Below, piece after piece: positions 51,004 through 59,368 of a stretch of DNA of 64,000 nt. Position 1 is the stretch's first letter. Every line of letters begins with the position of its first letter. The stretch is from Acidimicrobiia bacterium (GTDB lineage Bacteria; Acidobacteriota; Terriglobia; Bryobacterales; Bryobacteraceae). Below the pieces are notes generated by a model, which was given only the letters and a program-made list of their open reading frames with translations, searched no databases and was not told where the DNA came from. A program made the position numbers and the translations under genes. The DNA lies in contig VFZE01000014.1 in NCBI GenBank assembly GCA_016871315.1, positions 56,473 to 120,472 of the forward strand, written 5' to 3'.

Positions 51004-52178
51004 CCGAGAGCCTGTTCGAGGTCGGCGAGGATGTCCTCGGCGGCTTCGATGCCGGCCGAAAGGCGGACGAGGCTGTCGCGGATGCCCATCCGCTCGCGCT
51101 GCTTGGGCGACAGGTCGCGGTGGGAACTGATGGCCGGATAGAGCAGCAGAGACTGGACGTCGCCGAGCGATGTCCCTTTCAGGACCAGCTTGAGCTTGTC
51201 CATGAAGGCGAAGACTTCCGGGCGCGCGGCGTCCTTGATTTCGAAACTGACCATGGCGCCGTAGAGGCCTTCCGGCAGGAGGCGGCGGATGGTTTCCGCA
51301 TCGGGGTGGTTGGGATCGGAGGGGAAGTAGACCTTGGCCACTTTCGGGTGCGAGGCAAGCGAGGTGGCGATGCGGCAGGCGTTGGCGCATTGGCGCTCCA
51401 TGCGCAGGGGGAAGGTCTTGATGCCGCGCATGGAGAGGTAAGACTCAAAGGCGCCGAGGTTGGGGCCGCAGGTTTTCGACAGCGCGCGGAGCGTGGGGAA
51501 GTTGGCTTCATCGGTGGTGACGGCGCCGCCGAGGACGTCGCCGTGGCCGGCGAGGTATTTGGTGAGCGAATGGACGACCATGTGCGCGCCGAGTTCGATC
51601 GGGCGGACCAGCAGCGGAGTGGCGAAGGTATTGTCGACGAGCAGGACGGCGCCCGCGGCGCGGCTCATCTCGGCGATGCGGTCGATCTGGCCGACGCGGA
51701 GCAGGGGGTTGGAGATGGTTTCCATCAGCACGCAGCCGGGCTTGGCCTCATCGATGGCCTGTTTGAGGCCATCGAGGTCGCAGACATCGGCGTAGCGCAC
51801 CTCAACGCCCATTGGCTCGAAGACGCTCGTAAGCATCCGGAATGTTGCGCCGTACAGGGCGGTGGCGGCGACGACGGAGTGGCGGCGGTCGGTGAGCGCG
51901 GTCTGGAGGGCGATCTGCAGGGCGCCCATGCCGGAGGAGGTGGCGAGGGAGCCATGGCCGTTTTCCAGCGCGGTGACTAGCTCCTCGAGAGCGGTCGCGG
52001 TAGGGGTACCGTAGCGGGCGTAGGCGAAGTCGTCGATCTCACCGGCGAAGACGCGGTCCAGCATCTCGGTGTTTTCGTAGAGGTAGCTGGAGGCGGTGAC
52101 GATCGGGGTGGTCATCGGAATCGCCTGCGGCGGCTTCTTGCGGTCTCCCGCGTGAACAGCTTTGGTGTGCAGTTTCAT
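51000..52178 (-). CDS. Cystathionine gamma-synthase/methionine gamma-lyase family PLP enzyme
   Basis: 392 residues from ATG 52178. It is a Cys/Met-metabolism PLP enzyme: ARYGTPTATALEE (phosphate-binding Tyr), SSGMGALQIAL, VDNTFATPLL with the cofactor Asp182, and the Schiff-base Lys207 in HSLTKYLAGHGD. It may make or split cystathionine or release methanethiol; sequence alone does not decide. It starts 4 bp after cysS, which suggests a shared role in cysteine supply. Confidence 0.9.
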   Translation of the reverse strand: MKLHTKAVHAGDRKKPPQAIPMTTPIVTASSYLYENTEMLDRVFAGEIDDFAYARYGTPTATALEELVTALENGHGSLATSSGMGALQIALQTALTDRRHSVVAATALYGATFRMLTSVFEPMGVEVRYADVCDLDGLKQAIDEAKPGCVLMETISNPLLRVGQIDRIAEMSRAAGAVLLVDNTFATPLLVRPIELGAHMVVHSLTKYLAGHGDVLGGAVTTDEANFPTLRALSKTCGPNLGAFESYLSMRGIKTFPLRMERQCANACRIATSLASHPKVAKVYFPSDPNHPDAETIRRLLPEGLYGAMVSFEIKDAARPEVFAFMDKLKLVLKGTSLGDVQSLLLYPAISSHRDLSPKQRERMGIRDSLVRLSAGIEAAEDILADLEQALG

Positions 52179-52182
52179 CTTG

Positions 52183-53583
52183 TTATTTCCGCTTCCAGCG
52201 GACGCCGTCCTTGGTGTCCTCCAGAACAATTCCTTTCCCGGCGAGCAGGCCGCGGATTTCATCGGAGCGGGCGAAATTGCGGGTCTTCTTGGCCTGGGTG
52301 CGTTCGGCGATGAGGGCTTCGACTTCGGCGTCGCAGATGGCTCCTTCCTTTTGCTTCGGGCGGAGGACATCGAAGATGGAGTCGAAGTGGTCGAGCAGCT
52401 CCTGGGCCGGCTTAGCGTTCCCAGCGCCGAACTTGCCTTCGTCCATGGCGGTGTTGGTTTCGCGGACGAACTCGAAGATGGCGCCAAGGGCTTCGGCGGT
52501 GTTCAGGTCGTCGTCGAGAGCTTCATCAAAGGCAGCGCGGGCCTTTTGCGTGGCATCAAGAGCCGCGGAATTGGCGTCGCCAGAGAACTTGCCCGTTTCC
52601 AGGCGCAGCTTGTAGTTGCGCAGACGCTCGAGCGCGGTGGCGGCGGCGCGGAGGCCGTCGAAGGTAAAGTTGAGCTTCTTGCGGTAGGGCACGGAGGCGA
52701 GGAGGTAGCGGATGACCTCCGGCTCATAGCCTCCTTCGAGCAGATCGCGGAGGGTGTAGAAATTGCCGAGAGACTTGGCCATTTTCTGCGATTCGACCAT
52801 GAGGTGCTCGGCGTGGAGCCAATAGCGGGCGAAGGGTTTGCCGGAGACAGCCTCGGCTTGGGCGATTTCGTTTTCGTGATGGGGAAAAGTGAGATCGATG
52901 CCGCCGGCGTGGATGTCGAGCGTATCGCCGAGATACTTCATCGCCATGGCGGAGCACTCGATGTGCCAGCCGGGGCGCCCGGCGCCGAGGGAGGAGTCCC
53001 AGTAAGGCTCGCCGTCCCGGCGGCCTTTCCATAGGACGAAGTCGCGGGCATCGGCCTTGTCGTATTCGTCGACGTCGACGCGTGCGCCGGCGCGCTGGCC
53101 GGAGACGTCGATGTGGGAGAGCTTGCCGTAATCGGGGAACTTCGAGATGCGGTAGTAGACGGAGCCATCGCTTGTGTAGGTGTAGCCGCCGGCGGCGAGC
53201 TTCTCAATGGCTTCAACCATTTCGGGAATGTGCTCGGTGGCGCGGACAAGGCGCTCGGGGCGCTGCATGCGCAGACGGTCCATGTCTTCGAGGAAGGCGG
53301 TTTCGTATTGGGAGGTGTACTGCTGGATGGTCTTGCCCTCCTCCATCGCCTTGCGGATGATTTTGTCTTCCACGTCGGTGATGTTCATGACGTGCTGGAG
53401 CTCGAAGCCCCGGTAGAGGAGCCAGCGGCGCAGCAGGTCCTGAAACGTGAAGGTGCGGAGGTTGCCGATGTGGACGTAGTGGTAAACGGTGGGGCCGCAG
53501 GTGTACATGCGGACGGTTTTGCCGTCCTGGGGTTCGAAGGGTTCAACCTGCTGGCTGAGGGTATTGTAGAAGCGCAGTGCCAT
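52183..53583 (-). CDS. cysS: Cysteinyl-tRNA synthetase
   Basis: 466 residues from ATG 53583. Class I landmarks: the zinc-binding Cys29 in YTCGPTVY, HIGN (38-41), and GWHIECSAMAMKYLG with Cys/His zinc ligands, then HHENEIAQAEA. The KMSKS loop reads KMAKS near residue 265, a conservative variation. It charges tRNA-Cys. Upstream lie 332 bp without a convincing intact gene. Confidence 0.95.
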   Translation of the reverse strand: MALRFYNTLSQQVEPFEPQDGKTVRMYTCGPTVYHYVHIGNLRTFTFQDLLRRWLLYRGFELQHVMNITDVEDKIIRKAMEEGKTIQQYTSQYETAFLEDMDRLRMQRPERLVRATEHIPEMVEAIEKLAAGGYTYTSDGSVYYRISKFPDYGKLSHIDVSGQRAGARVDVDEYDKADARDFVLWKGRRDGEPYWDSSLGAGRPGWHIECSAMAMKYLGDTLDIHAGGIDLTFPHHENEIAQAEAVSGKPFARYWLHAEHLMVESQKMAKSLGNFYTLRDLLEGGYEPEVIRYLLASVPYRKKLNFTFDGLRAAATALERLRNYKLRLETGKFSGDANSAALDATQKARAAFDEALDDDLNTAEALGAIFEFVRETNTAMDEGKFGAGNAKPAQELLDHFDSIFDVLRPKQKEGAICDAEVEALIAERTQAKKTRNFARSDEIRGLLAGKGIVLEDTKDGVRWKRK

Positions 53584-53699
53584 GAAGTTTTCAGTGGATA
53601 AAGATATGGTAGCAGGAGGTTGGGACAGCACCTTCGCATCGGGTGCACAATGGACACCCAAAGGGGGGCGTCTATGACCGGCTTGAACACCTGCCGGGT

Positions 53700-53859
53700 T
53701 TTAGTAAGTGCGGCTATGTTGCACCGTTGCCGGCGGGCGTCTATCGCGTGACGGCGGCGGCTGCAGGACAACTACCGGGCGCGGTGGGACGGGACGCTGT
53801 TCATCGGGAACTTCAGCAACACCGGTTGCTTCCGGGTGGTCCCGGTTGCGATAGGCTAA
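53700..53859 (+). pseudogene. Possible decayed gene remnant upstream of the propeller gene
   Basis: Between cysS and the next plus-strand gene, two adjacent frames look protein-like but are not continuous: YVAPLPAGVYRVTAA in one and, from 53761 in another, DNYRARWDGTLFIGNF followed by SNTGCFRVVPVAIG and TAA at 53857. A single frame change near 53758 would join them. No family could be named. The first part of the gap (53584-53700) shows only a GGGTG/CACCC dyad. Confidence 0.28.
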
Positions 53860-53915
53860 TCTCTGGCAAGGTGACGCTCGCCATGGCGGCGGCTGCTCAT
53901 CGACAAGGAGGTTTC

Positions 53916-54782
53916 ATGACGAAACGTGAATTCCTAGGCGCGGGGATTGGCGCCGGTCTGGCTCTCAACTATGGCGGCGTTGCCTTCGCGCAGGGAGGAA
54001 GGGTCCCGGTACGCAAGGCGAAGACGACGAAACTGTTCAAGAGCCCGCAGGGTTTCCCGAACGCGATCTCGGTGACGCCGGAAGGGCTGTGGATCGGCGA
54101 GCAGAAGCTATCCGGCGATCAGGCCAAGGCTTACAAGCTGCCGGAGCCGGAGTCGTTGGAGGAGTGCGCCTGGCTGGTGGATTGGAACGGCAAGCTGTTA
54201 AAGACCGTGAAGACGCCGTCGCGCAATACCAGCGGCATGGCGGTGGGCGGGGGTTATGTGTGGATGATCGCCAACGCGGCGCCGCAAGGGGTGTTCCAGG
54301 TGGACATGAATTCGAAGCTGATCAGCCACCGCCAGATTCCGCTGGGGCCGGCGGGGGGAGACGGCGGCGGATCACACGGCGGCCTGTGGCATGACGGTAA
54401 GCTGTGGATTTCCTCGTTGCGGTTGCGCGGGAATCTGCGCGTCGATCCCAAGACGTGGCAGCCGGAATACATGATCCCGTTCTACCAGTCGCACCCGGAC
54501 TGGATCCGGTATCACGGGATCGCCATTCAGGACGGAGCGATGTGGCAGGTGATCGGCAACAACAGCACGGGGCACAAGGACTTCAAGCCGGGCCTGGTGC
54601 GGCACGATCTGAAAACGGGGCGGGTTCTGGAAATAGTGGAGTTCCTGCCCGGCTCGAGTGATCCGCACGGGCTGGCGGTTCACGAGGGGAAGCTGATCAG
54701 CTGCGATGCGGGGATCCATCCCGGCTGGCCGAACTACGACAGTCCGACCGCGGGCTGGATTTTCCAGATCGATTTCGTGTGA
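53916..54782 (+). CDS. Exported beta-propeller protein of unknown function
   Basis: 288 residues from ATG 53916 with AAGGAGG 7 bases upstream. A Tat-like signal (MTKREFLGAGIGAGLALNYG) is followed by propeller blades: NAISVTPEGLWIGEQKL, CAWLVDWNGKLLKTVKTP, SGMAVGGGYVWMIAN, LVRHDLKTGRVLEIVEF and SSDPHGLAVHEGKLISCD. Each blade resembles NHL/SMP-30 or lactonase repeats. It could bind or hydrolyse a small molecule; catalytic residues were not identified. Confidence 0.83.
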   Translation: MTKREFLGAGIGAGLALNYGGVAFAQGGRVPVRKAKTTKLFKSPQGFPNAISVTPEGLWIGEQKLSGDQAKAYKLPEPESLEECAWLVDWNGKLLKTVKTPSRNTSGMAVGGGYVWMIANAAPQGVFQVDMNSKLISHRQIPLGPAGGDGGGSHGGLWHDGKLWISSLRLRGNLRVDPKTWQPEYMIPFYQSHPDWIRYHGIAIQDGAMWQVIGNNSTGHKDFKPGLVRHDLKTGRVLEIVEFLPGSSDPHGLAVHEGKLISCDAGIHPGWPNYDSPTAGWIFQIDFV

Positions 54783-54800
54783 AGCAGCCCTTGTCGAGCC

Positions 54801-55123
54801 TTACGGCTTTGTGTTCATCACGAACCCGTACAGGGTGTCGTTGCCGCCCCAGCCTTCCGGCTTGTCGTCAGTATCGAAGAGGTGATCCCGGCGCTGCGCT
54901 TGCCGCTTTGAGTCGGGTGGCCGCGCTTGAGGAAAGTCGCCGATGGTGGCGCCGTAGCGGTCTTCCAGCACGACAAGGGAGCGTACGAGGTCGGCGCCCT
55001 GATCGCCGCCTCGGCCTTTCGGACCGTGGCAGGTGATGCATTCGGCCGCATAGAGGGACTTGCCCCGGTTGGCGGCCTCGACATCGACGATGTGCGCATC
55101 GTCGGGCCCGGCGCCGATAAAGC
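54801..55123 (-). pseudogene. Decayed cytochrome c gene (5'-truncated and frameshifted)
   Basis: On the minus strand, a heme-binding region AAECITCHGPKGRGGDQGAD followed by LVRSLVVLEDRYGATIGDF reads in one frame. The expected continuation LKRGHPTQSGKRSAGIT is in the next frame; removing one base from TTTCCTC near 54930-54934 restores it. The first frame then ends with a different protein-like tail (DKPEGWGGNDTLYGFVMNTK) at TAA 54801. No start codon or signal sequence exists before the heme motif, because the frame runs directly out of the end of the sigma factor gene. This looks like a truncated, shifted relic; the one-base shift alone could also be a sequencing error. Confidence 0.6.
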
Positions 55124-55720
55124 CTACACCGCCTGCTCCGGCGGTCCCGGTGCTGCGCCGGGAAGCATGCGCGCGCGGAGGGAAGCGCAGGCGCGGAACA
55201 TCAGCGCCTTCACCGATGAGACCGTCGTGCCCAGCGCATCGGCGATCTGGCGGTAGTCCATGTCCTGGTACTTGTGCATCAGCACTACTGCGCGCTGACG
55301 GTCCGGCAATTCCGCGATCGTGGCGCGCAGCCGGACCAGCATTTCTTCGTGGATGAGATCCTGATCCACGCCCGCCGTGGAATCGGCAATCTCGCGCCGC
55401 GGACCCTCCGAGGGAACTGCATCGAGACTCTCGTGCAGTTGTTCCCGCCGCGTGTCACGCAGATAATTCAACGCCAGGTGCGTCGCGATCCGGTAGAGCC
55501 AGGTGGAAAACTTGGCCGCCGGCTCATAGCGCGCCCGCGCCTGGTAGACCCGGATGAACGCCTCCTGCGCCAGCTCCTCGGCGATGGCTTCGTTCTGCAC
55601 CATTCGGTACAGGTAGTTCACCACCGGGGTGCGGTGGCGGTGCAGCAGGTCGCCGAGGCAATCATGCTCGCCTGCCTTCACCCGAAGCATCAGTTCCGTG
55701 TCCAGCGGGAATGCGCTCAT
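55124..55720 (-). CDS. ECF-family RNA polymerase sigma factor
   Basis: 198 residues. Region 2: LMLRVKAGEHDCLGDLLHR, EELAQEAFIRVYQARARYE and FSTWLYRIATHLALNYLRD; region 4: LPDRQRAVVLMHKYQDMDY, RQIADALGTTVSSVKALMF. No anti-sigma gene is next to it; the cytochrome relic directly downstream may mark a lost partner region. The C-terminus extends by a short Pro/Gly tail. Confidence 0.93.
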   Translation of the reverse strand: MSAFPLDTELMLRVKAGEHDCLGDLLHRHRTPVVNYLYRMVQNEAIAEELAQEAFIRVYQARARYEPAAKFSTWLYRIATHLALNYLRDTRREQLHESLDAVPSEGPRREIADSTAGVDQDLIHEEMLVRLRATIAELPDRQRAVVLMHKYQDMDYRQIADALGTTVSSVKALMFRACASLRARMLPGAAPGPPEQAV

Positions 55721-55802
55721 ATGCTGGTCTGACGCCAGAATACCGGAAGCAGAATTAAATGTGCGCTAAGGAGTGTTAAAAGTAGGTAAAATCTTTACTT
55801 TC

Positions 55803-56570
55803 CTAGGTTTCCAGCCCTAGGATGATTTCCTTTGCCCGCTCGTACAGCATCGCTACGTCGCCCGAACAACCCAGGAAGCGCATCCCGCGCCCGCGCCAGA
55901 ACTTAGCCAGTTCCGGCGTGCGCGCCTGCGTGCCCGGCGCGATGCCCCTGCGGTCACAGGTGTCGCGAATTGCTTCCATCGCCTCCACCATCTTCGGGTG
56001 CTGAAATTCGCCTGGCACGCCGAGGGAAATCGAAAGATCCGCAGGGCCGACCATCACCGCGTCGATGTGCGGCACCGACAGCAGCTCCTCGCGCATCTCA
56101 AAGGCGCGCCTGGTCTCGATCTGCAAGACGACCATCGAGTAGTTGTTGCCCTCTTCGATCATCTCCGGCATCTTCAGCGGACGGTGATCGTAATGGAACG
56201 TAGTCAGACCGAAGCCGCGCACGCCGAGCGGCGGGAACTTTGTCCAGCTAATGGCGCGCTCCAGCAGCTCCACCGATTCGACGCGCGGGAAGATGATGCC
56301 GGCGGCTCCACAATCAAGCGCGCGGGCCGCGAGGGAGTACTGCAAGTCGGCCACGCGTACAAGCGGCGCGAAGTTCACCGATGGGGCGATGCGGCAGATA
56401 TCCTGCACCGTCTCCAGATCGAAGCCGCCGTGCTCACAATCGACGAAGGCCCAGTGGAAACCGGCCGCGGCGAGGATCTTCACGACGTCCTGGGAACGCA
56501 GCTGGCCGAAGTTGGTGCCGTATTGCACCTTGCCCTCTTTGAGGGCTTGTTTGACGGGATTGATGCGCAT
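55803..56570 (-). CDS. HpcH/HpaI-family aldolase
   Basis: 255 residues, typical length. WAFVDCEHGGFDLETVQDIC, GAAGIIFPRVESVELLERAI (metal-binding Glu) and VVLQIETRRAFEM, AVMVGPADLSISLG are the HpaI barrel motifs for metal-dependent pyruvate aldolases. It would split 4-hydroxy-2-oxo acids or related sugar acids. Six base pairs separate it from bshC, so it is probably co-transcribed with it, although the pathways are unrelated. Confidence 0.9.
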   Translation of the reverse strand: MRINPVKQALKEGKVQYGTNFGQLRSQDVVKILAAAGFHWAFVDCEHGGFDLETVQDICRIAPSVNFAPLVRVADLQYSLAARALDCGAAGIIFPRVESVELLERAISWTKFPPLGVRGFGLTTFHYDHRPLKMPEMIEEGNNYSMVVLQIETRRAFEMREELLSVPHIDAVMVGPADLSISLGVPGEFQHPKMVEAMEAIRDTCDRRGIAPGTQARTPELAKFWRGRGMRFLGCSGDVAMLYERAKEIILGLET

Positions 56571-56576
56571 GTTTCG

Positions 56577-58154
56577 TTAGAGGCCGAGGATGATGTGGTC
56601 GGGACAGTCCAAGTGAACCGACTCGCGTATCGTATCAATGACGCCGGGGCCGTGCTGGGCGAGGAAAGGCAGGATGGTGTACAGGCGCTCCTGCAAATGC
56701 TTGTTCGGATAGATCAAGTGGAACAGGTAGTCGGCTTCGGCGCCGGCGCGCTGATCGCGGCGGATGCTCTGGCGCGCGGTCTTGGCCTCGATCTTCGATA
56801 GCTGATAAAGGATCTTGGCGCGGCTTTTTCTGGCCGCCTGGCCGAGCGTGGCGTCGAAGCCTGTCAGCTCGCCTTGCAGAGAATCGAGCAGCTGCTCCGC
56901 TTGCCGGTGAGCCGACGTTAGCTTTTCCTTCAGCGACGGGGGAACGAGTGATTCGGAGATCCGGGAACGCAATCCGTCCAGGCCGCCGAAGAAGTCGTGG
57001 TGGGCCAGCAGGTAGCGCTCAATCAGCTTCACTGCGCGCGCGTCTAGGAGCGTGAAGCCGTTGCGGGGCAGCACAACCGGCGCCGGCTGGCCCAGCGTGT
57101 GATAGATCACTTGGGACTGCGCCAGGTAGGCCAGCTCCGCCGGGCCGCCGATTTGCGCCACGGTCGGCAGGAGATAATCCTGAACGACGGGCCGCAGCAG
57201 TGCGTTTGGGGAGAGATGCTCGGCGCGCGCGGCCAACTCCGCCGCGGCGTAGCGCTTCTTGCCATTCGCATAAACATCGCCGTCGCGGCGCAGGGTCTGC
57301 CGCGTGCCGTTTTCCAGCAGAAAGAACAGGGATGTTCTCGCCTCCACGTGCACCTGCGCGTGATAGCCGGCCTGCTCCAGCTGAAGATTGCGCTCGAGCA
57401 ACTTTTCGGTCAGCAGCCCCGCACCACTCACCGCTTCCCGCATGAGCGGAGCGGCCAGACTGCGCACGGGCGGGGCCATGGGATCCAGGAAGAGCAGGCC
57501 GAGGTTCGGCAGCAGAAGCTTCAATAAGTCCGCGAAGGCGCGGCCCAGCGTCTGCCCCGGCTGGTAACTCTGCTCGACCATCGCGGCGATCTCGCCGCCG
57601 AACGGGTGTCCGCTAAGCGCCGCGCGCAACTGCTCCACCGGGTACTGCGGAACCTGAATCCCGCCGACCGGGGTGTGGTCGCCAACCGGACTATCGACGC
57701 ACAACCCGTGGGGCTGCTTGGCGGCGTCGAAGACCCAGGCGTGATTGATCTCGTCAAAATCGTGATCTTCGGTCGCCAGCCAGAAGATCGTCACCGCGGG
57801 AATTCCCTGGGCGTTCAGCTGCTCGGTGAGCCGCGCGGCGGTTAGGGCCTTGTAGATGGTGTAGCAGGGCCCGGAAAAGAGCCCGACCTGCTGACCGGTG
57901 ACCACCGCCACGGTGCCCGGCTGCGCCAAGCGGTCCAACTCACCGCTCGGCGCGTTCTGCTCCCGCAGGGCCGCGACCAATGCATGGCGGCGGGAATCGG
58001 GAAACTGCAGCTTCGCCGCTGCCCGCGCGTAGGATGCCTTATCGAGGTGGCAGTATTCGTAAAAAGGGGCAACGCGGTCAAAGTGATAGACGAGGTCGGC
58101 AAACAGCGGCGAGGTGTTCGGAAGTTCAGTCTGACGTAGACAACCGGGCTTCAT
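56577..58154 (-). CDS. bshC: BshC, putative cysteine-adding enzyme of bacillithiol synthesis
   Basis: 525 residues, the family length. VAVVTGQQVGLFSGPCYTIY near the N-terminus, AVTIFWLATEDHDFDEINH and the coiled-coil part near the C-terminus (SLKEKLTSAHRQAEQLLDSL) are BshC features. BshC adds cysteine to GlcN-malate in the last step of bacillithiol synthesis in Firmicutes. No bshA or bshB is evident; the exported PIG-L protein near 61 kb is not a likely BshB. Confidence 0.9.
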   Translation of the reverse strand: MKPGCLRQTELPNTSPLFADLVYHFDRVAPFYEYCHLDKASYARAAAKLQFPDSRRHALVAALREQNAPSGELDRLAQPGTVAVVTGQQVGLFSGPCYTIYKALTAARLTEQLNAQGIPAVTIFWLATEDHDFDEINHAWVFDAAKQPHGLCVDSPVGDHTPVGGIQVPQYPVEQLRAALSGHPFGGEIAAMVEQSYQPGQTLGRAFADLLKLLLPNLGLLFLDPMAPPVRSLAAPLMREAVSGAGLLTEKLLERNLQLEQAGYHAQVHVEARTSLFFLLENGTRQTLRRDGDVYANGKKRYAAAELAARAEHLSPNALLRPVVQDYLLPTVAQIGGPAELAYLAQSQVIYHTLGQPAPVVLPRNGFTLLDARAVKLIERYLLAHHDFFGGLDGLRSRISESLVPPSLKEKLTSAHRQAEQLLDSLQGELTGFDATLGQAARKSRAKILYQLSKIEAKTARQSIRRDQRAGAEADYLFHLIYPNKHLQERLYTILPFLAQHGPGVIDTIRESVHLDCPDHIILGL

Positions 58155-58233
58155 GAGCGGTCAGGTGAGGGCGGACTGGCACTCACAAGAGTAGCAGATG
58201 ATTCCAACGGCCCGGAGGATTCCGGCAACCGGG

Positions 58234-58443
58234 TTACGAGTTGGGAACAGTTTGCCCGCTCCGGCGGCGCTTCCAGGCAAGCCAGCCAAGAACCGGTCCC
58301 ATCAGAAGCACAGTTGCCGGTTCCGGCGCTGGATCGCCGATGGTTTCCAGGGGGTAAAAGAATCCGCCTCCGTTGTGGCCACCGGGCAGTTCCATAACCT
58401 GTTCTTGCGGATTCCGGCTGGAGAACGCGACATTTTTCCTCAC
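58234..58443 (-). CDS. Short ORF ending in a PEP-CTERM sorting signal
   Basis: 69 codons from GTG. The C-terminus GDPAPEPATVLLMGPVLGWL followed by AWKRRR is a textbook PEP-CTERM signal: PEP box, hydrophobic helix, Arg cluster, here trailed by about eight residues. The N-terminal 30 residues (Gly/His-rich) lack a signal peptide and the frame stays open upstream into the cyaY region without a clear start. It is therefore either the last piece of a degraded PEP-CTERM protein or a very small substrate of exosortase. Confidence 0.5.
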   Translation of the reverse strand: MRKNVAFSSRNPQEQVMELPGGHNGGGFFYPLETIGDPAPEPATVLLMGPVLGWLAWKRRRSGQTVPNS

Positions 58444-58480
58444 CTCCGATTCTGCTAGTGTGGACTTCTGGCCTAACGCA

Positions 58481-58807
58481 ATGGACGAACAGGAATTCAG
58501 AAGAAGAGCCGACGAGGAGTTGCAGCAACTCTATCGCGTCCTGGGTGACGCCGGGGAAGAGCATGATTTCGAAGCCGACTTCAACGCCGGCGCCTTGAGT
58601 ATTCAGTTCGAGGAGCCCGAGGGCCGCTTCGTCGTCAGCCCGAACGCACCGGTGCGCCAGATCTGGGTGTCGGCCAACGTGAAGAGTTACAAGCTGGACT
58701 GGGAGGATGCTCGAGGGGAGTTCGTCCTCGGTTCCACCGGGCAAAGCCTCCGGCAATTGATGGGGGAGGCCATCGAAACCCACCTCGGACACCCGGTGAA
58801 GCTGTAG
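58481..58807 (+). CDS. cyaY: Frataxin-like iron protein CyaY
   Basis: 108 residues from ATG 58481. The frataxin fold is seen as an acidic first helix (MDEQEFRRRADEELQQLYRV), then SIQFEEPEGRFVVSPNAPVR, QIWVSANVKSYKLDW (the N-x-Q/W core region) and the C-terminal helix. CyaY binds iron and tunes Fe-S cluster assembly. The gene stands alone; the pilin gene converges with 12 bp between. Confidence 0.88.
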   Translation: MDEQEFRRRADEELQQLYRVLGDAGEEHDFEADFNAGALSIQFEEPEGRFVVSPNAPVRQIWVSANVKSYKLDWEDARGEFVLGSTGQSLRQLMGEAIETHLGHPVKL

Positions 58808-58819
58808 CGGAGCCGGGCG

Positions 58820-59281
58820 CTAGCCGATCACCTTGCTCTGCGGACCGGCGGGTTCACGGCCGGGGTTTTGACGGATGATGAGGGTTTGATCGGAGAAGAA
58901 AGTCCGGCGGCCGGTGACATCGAAAGTGACGGGGGCGACAGAAATGGAGTAGCCGGTGGGCGTGGCCTGCAAGTGGAACCGGAAGCCACCCTTTTCACCT
59001 TGGGCGAGGTCAGGGGGGATGAGGCTCGCGCCGGAGGGTCCGGACTCGGCGGTGGAGGGCGGGCCGAGTTCGGCCAGGGAGGCGGCGAAGCGGCCGTACT
59101 GGGAGAAGTACTGTGTTTGAGCGGTGTGCATGACGCCGATGTGGCGGGTGGCTGCTGTTTCGAGAGTGTGGATGCGTGCGGATTGCACGTTAGGGATGGC
59201 GATGGCGGCCAGGATAAGGATGATGGAGACGACGATGAGGAGTTCCATCAGGGTAAAGCCGCGGCGGCGGGTGTGGTTCAT
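58820..59281 (-). CDS. Type IV pilin/type II pseudopilin-like protein
   Basis: 153 residues. The prepilin signal RRRG|FTLMELLIVVSIILIL, with Glu at position 5 after the cleavage site, is complete, followed by the long N-terminal helix (NVQSARIHTLETAATRHIGV). The C-terminal globular part is short and resembles GspG/PilA pseudopilins. No other pilus or secretion genes are visible in the window. Confidence 0.9.
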   Translation of the reverse strand: MNHTRRRGFTLMELLIVVSIILILAAIAIPNVQSARIHTLETAATRHIGVMHTAQTQYFSQYGRFAASLAELGPPSTAESGPSGASLIPPDLAQGEKGGFRFHLQATPTGYSISVAPVTFDVTGRRTFFSDQTLIIRQNPGREPAGPQSKVIG

Positions 59282-59344
59282 GGCTGGTGCTCCTGACCAG
59301 TAAGGACGTTACGTATGGGAGAAGCGTGGAGCGTGGCTGCGCTC

Positions 59345-59368
59345 ATATGCTAATATGCTCATATGAGT
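59345..59368. promoter_or_regulatory. Three 8-bp tandem repeats overlapping the antitoxin start codon
   Basis: ATATGCTA-ATATGCTC-ATATGAGT repeat in step of 8 bp; the ATG of the third unit is the antitoxin start. CTCATATGAG (59358-59367) is also a palindrome and TAATAT inside the first two units could be a -10 box. Ribbon-helix-helix antitoxins bind tandem short repeats, so this is a likely self-regulated operator. No Shine-Dalgarno is present, so the mRNA may be leaderless. Confidence 0.5.

Noticed and set aside
53643..53915. N-terminal extension of the propeller gene.
   Set aside because: The ATG at 53916 has AAGGAGG and starts a signal sequence; the upstream part has no such features.
54929..54945. 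GAGGAAAGTC, which resembles the conserved core of RNase P RNA.
   Set aside because: It is not followed by the usual CCGGGCT and no P4 partner is nearby. On the other strand it encodes the cytochrome c relic.
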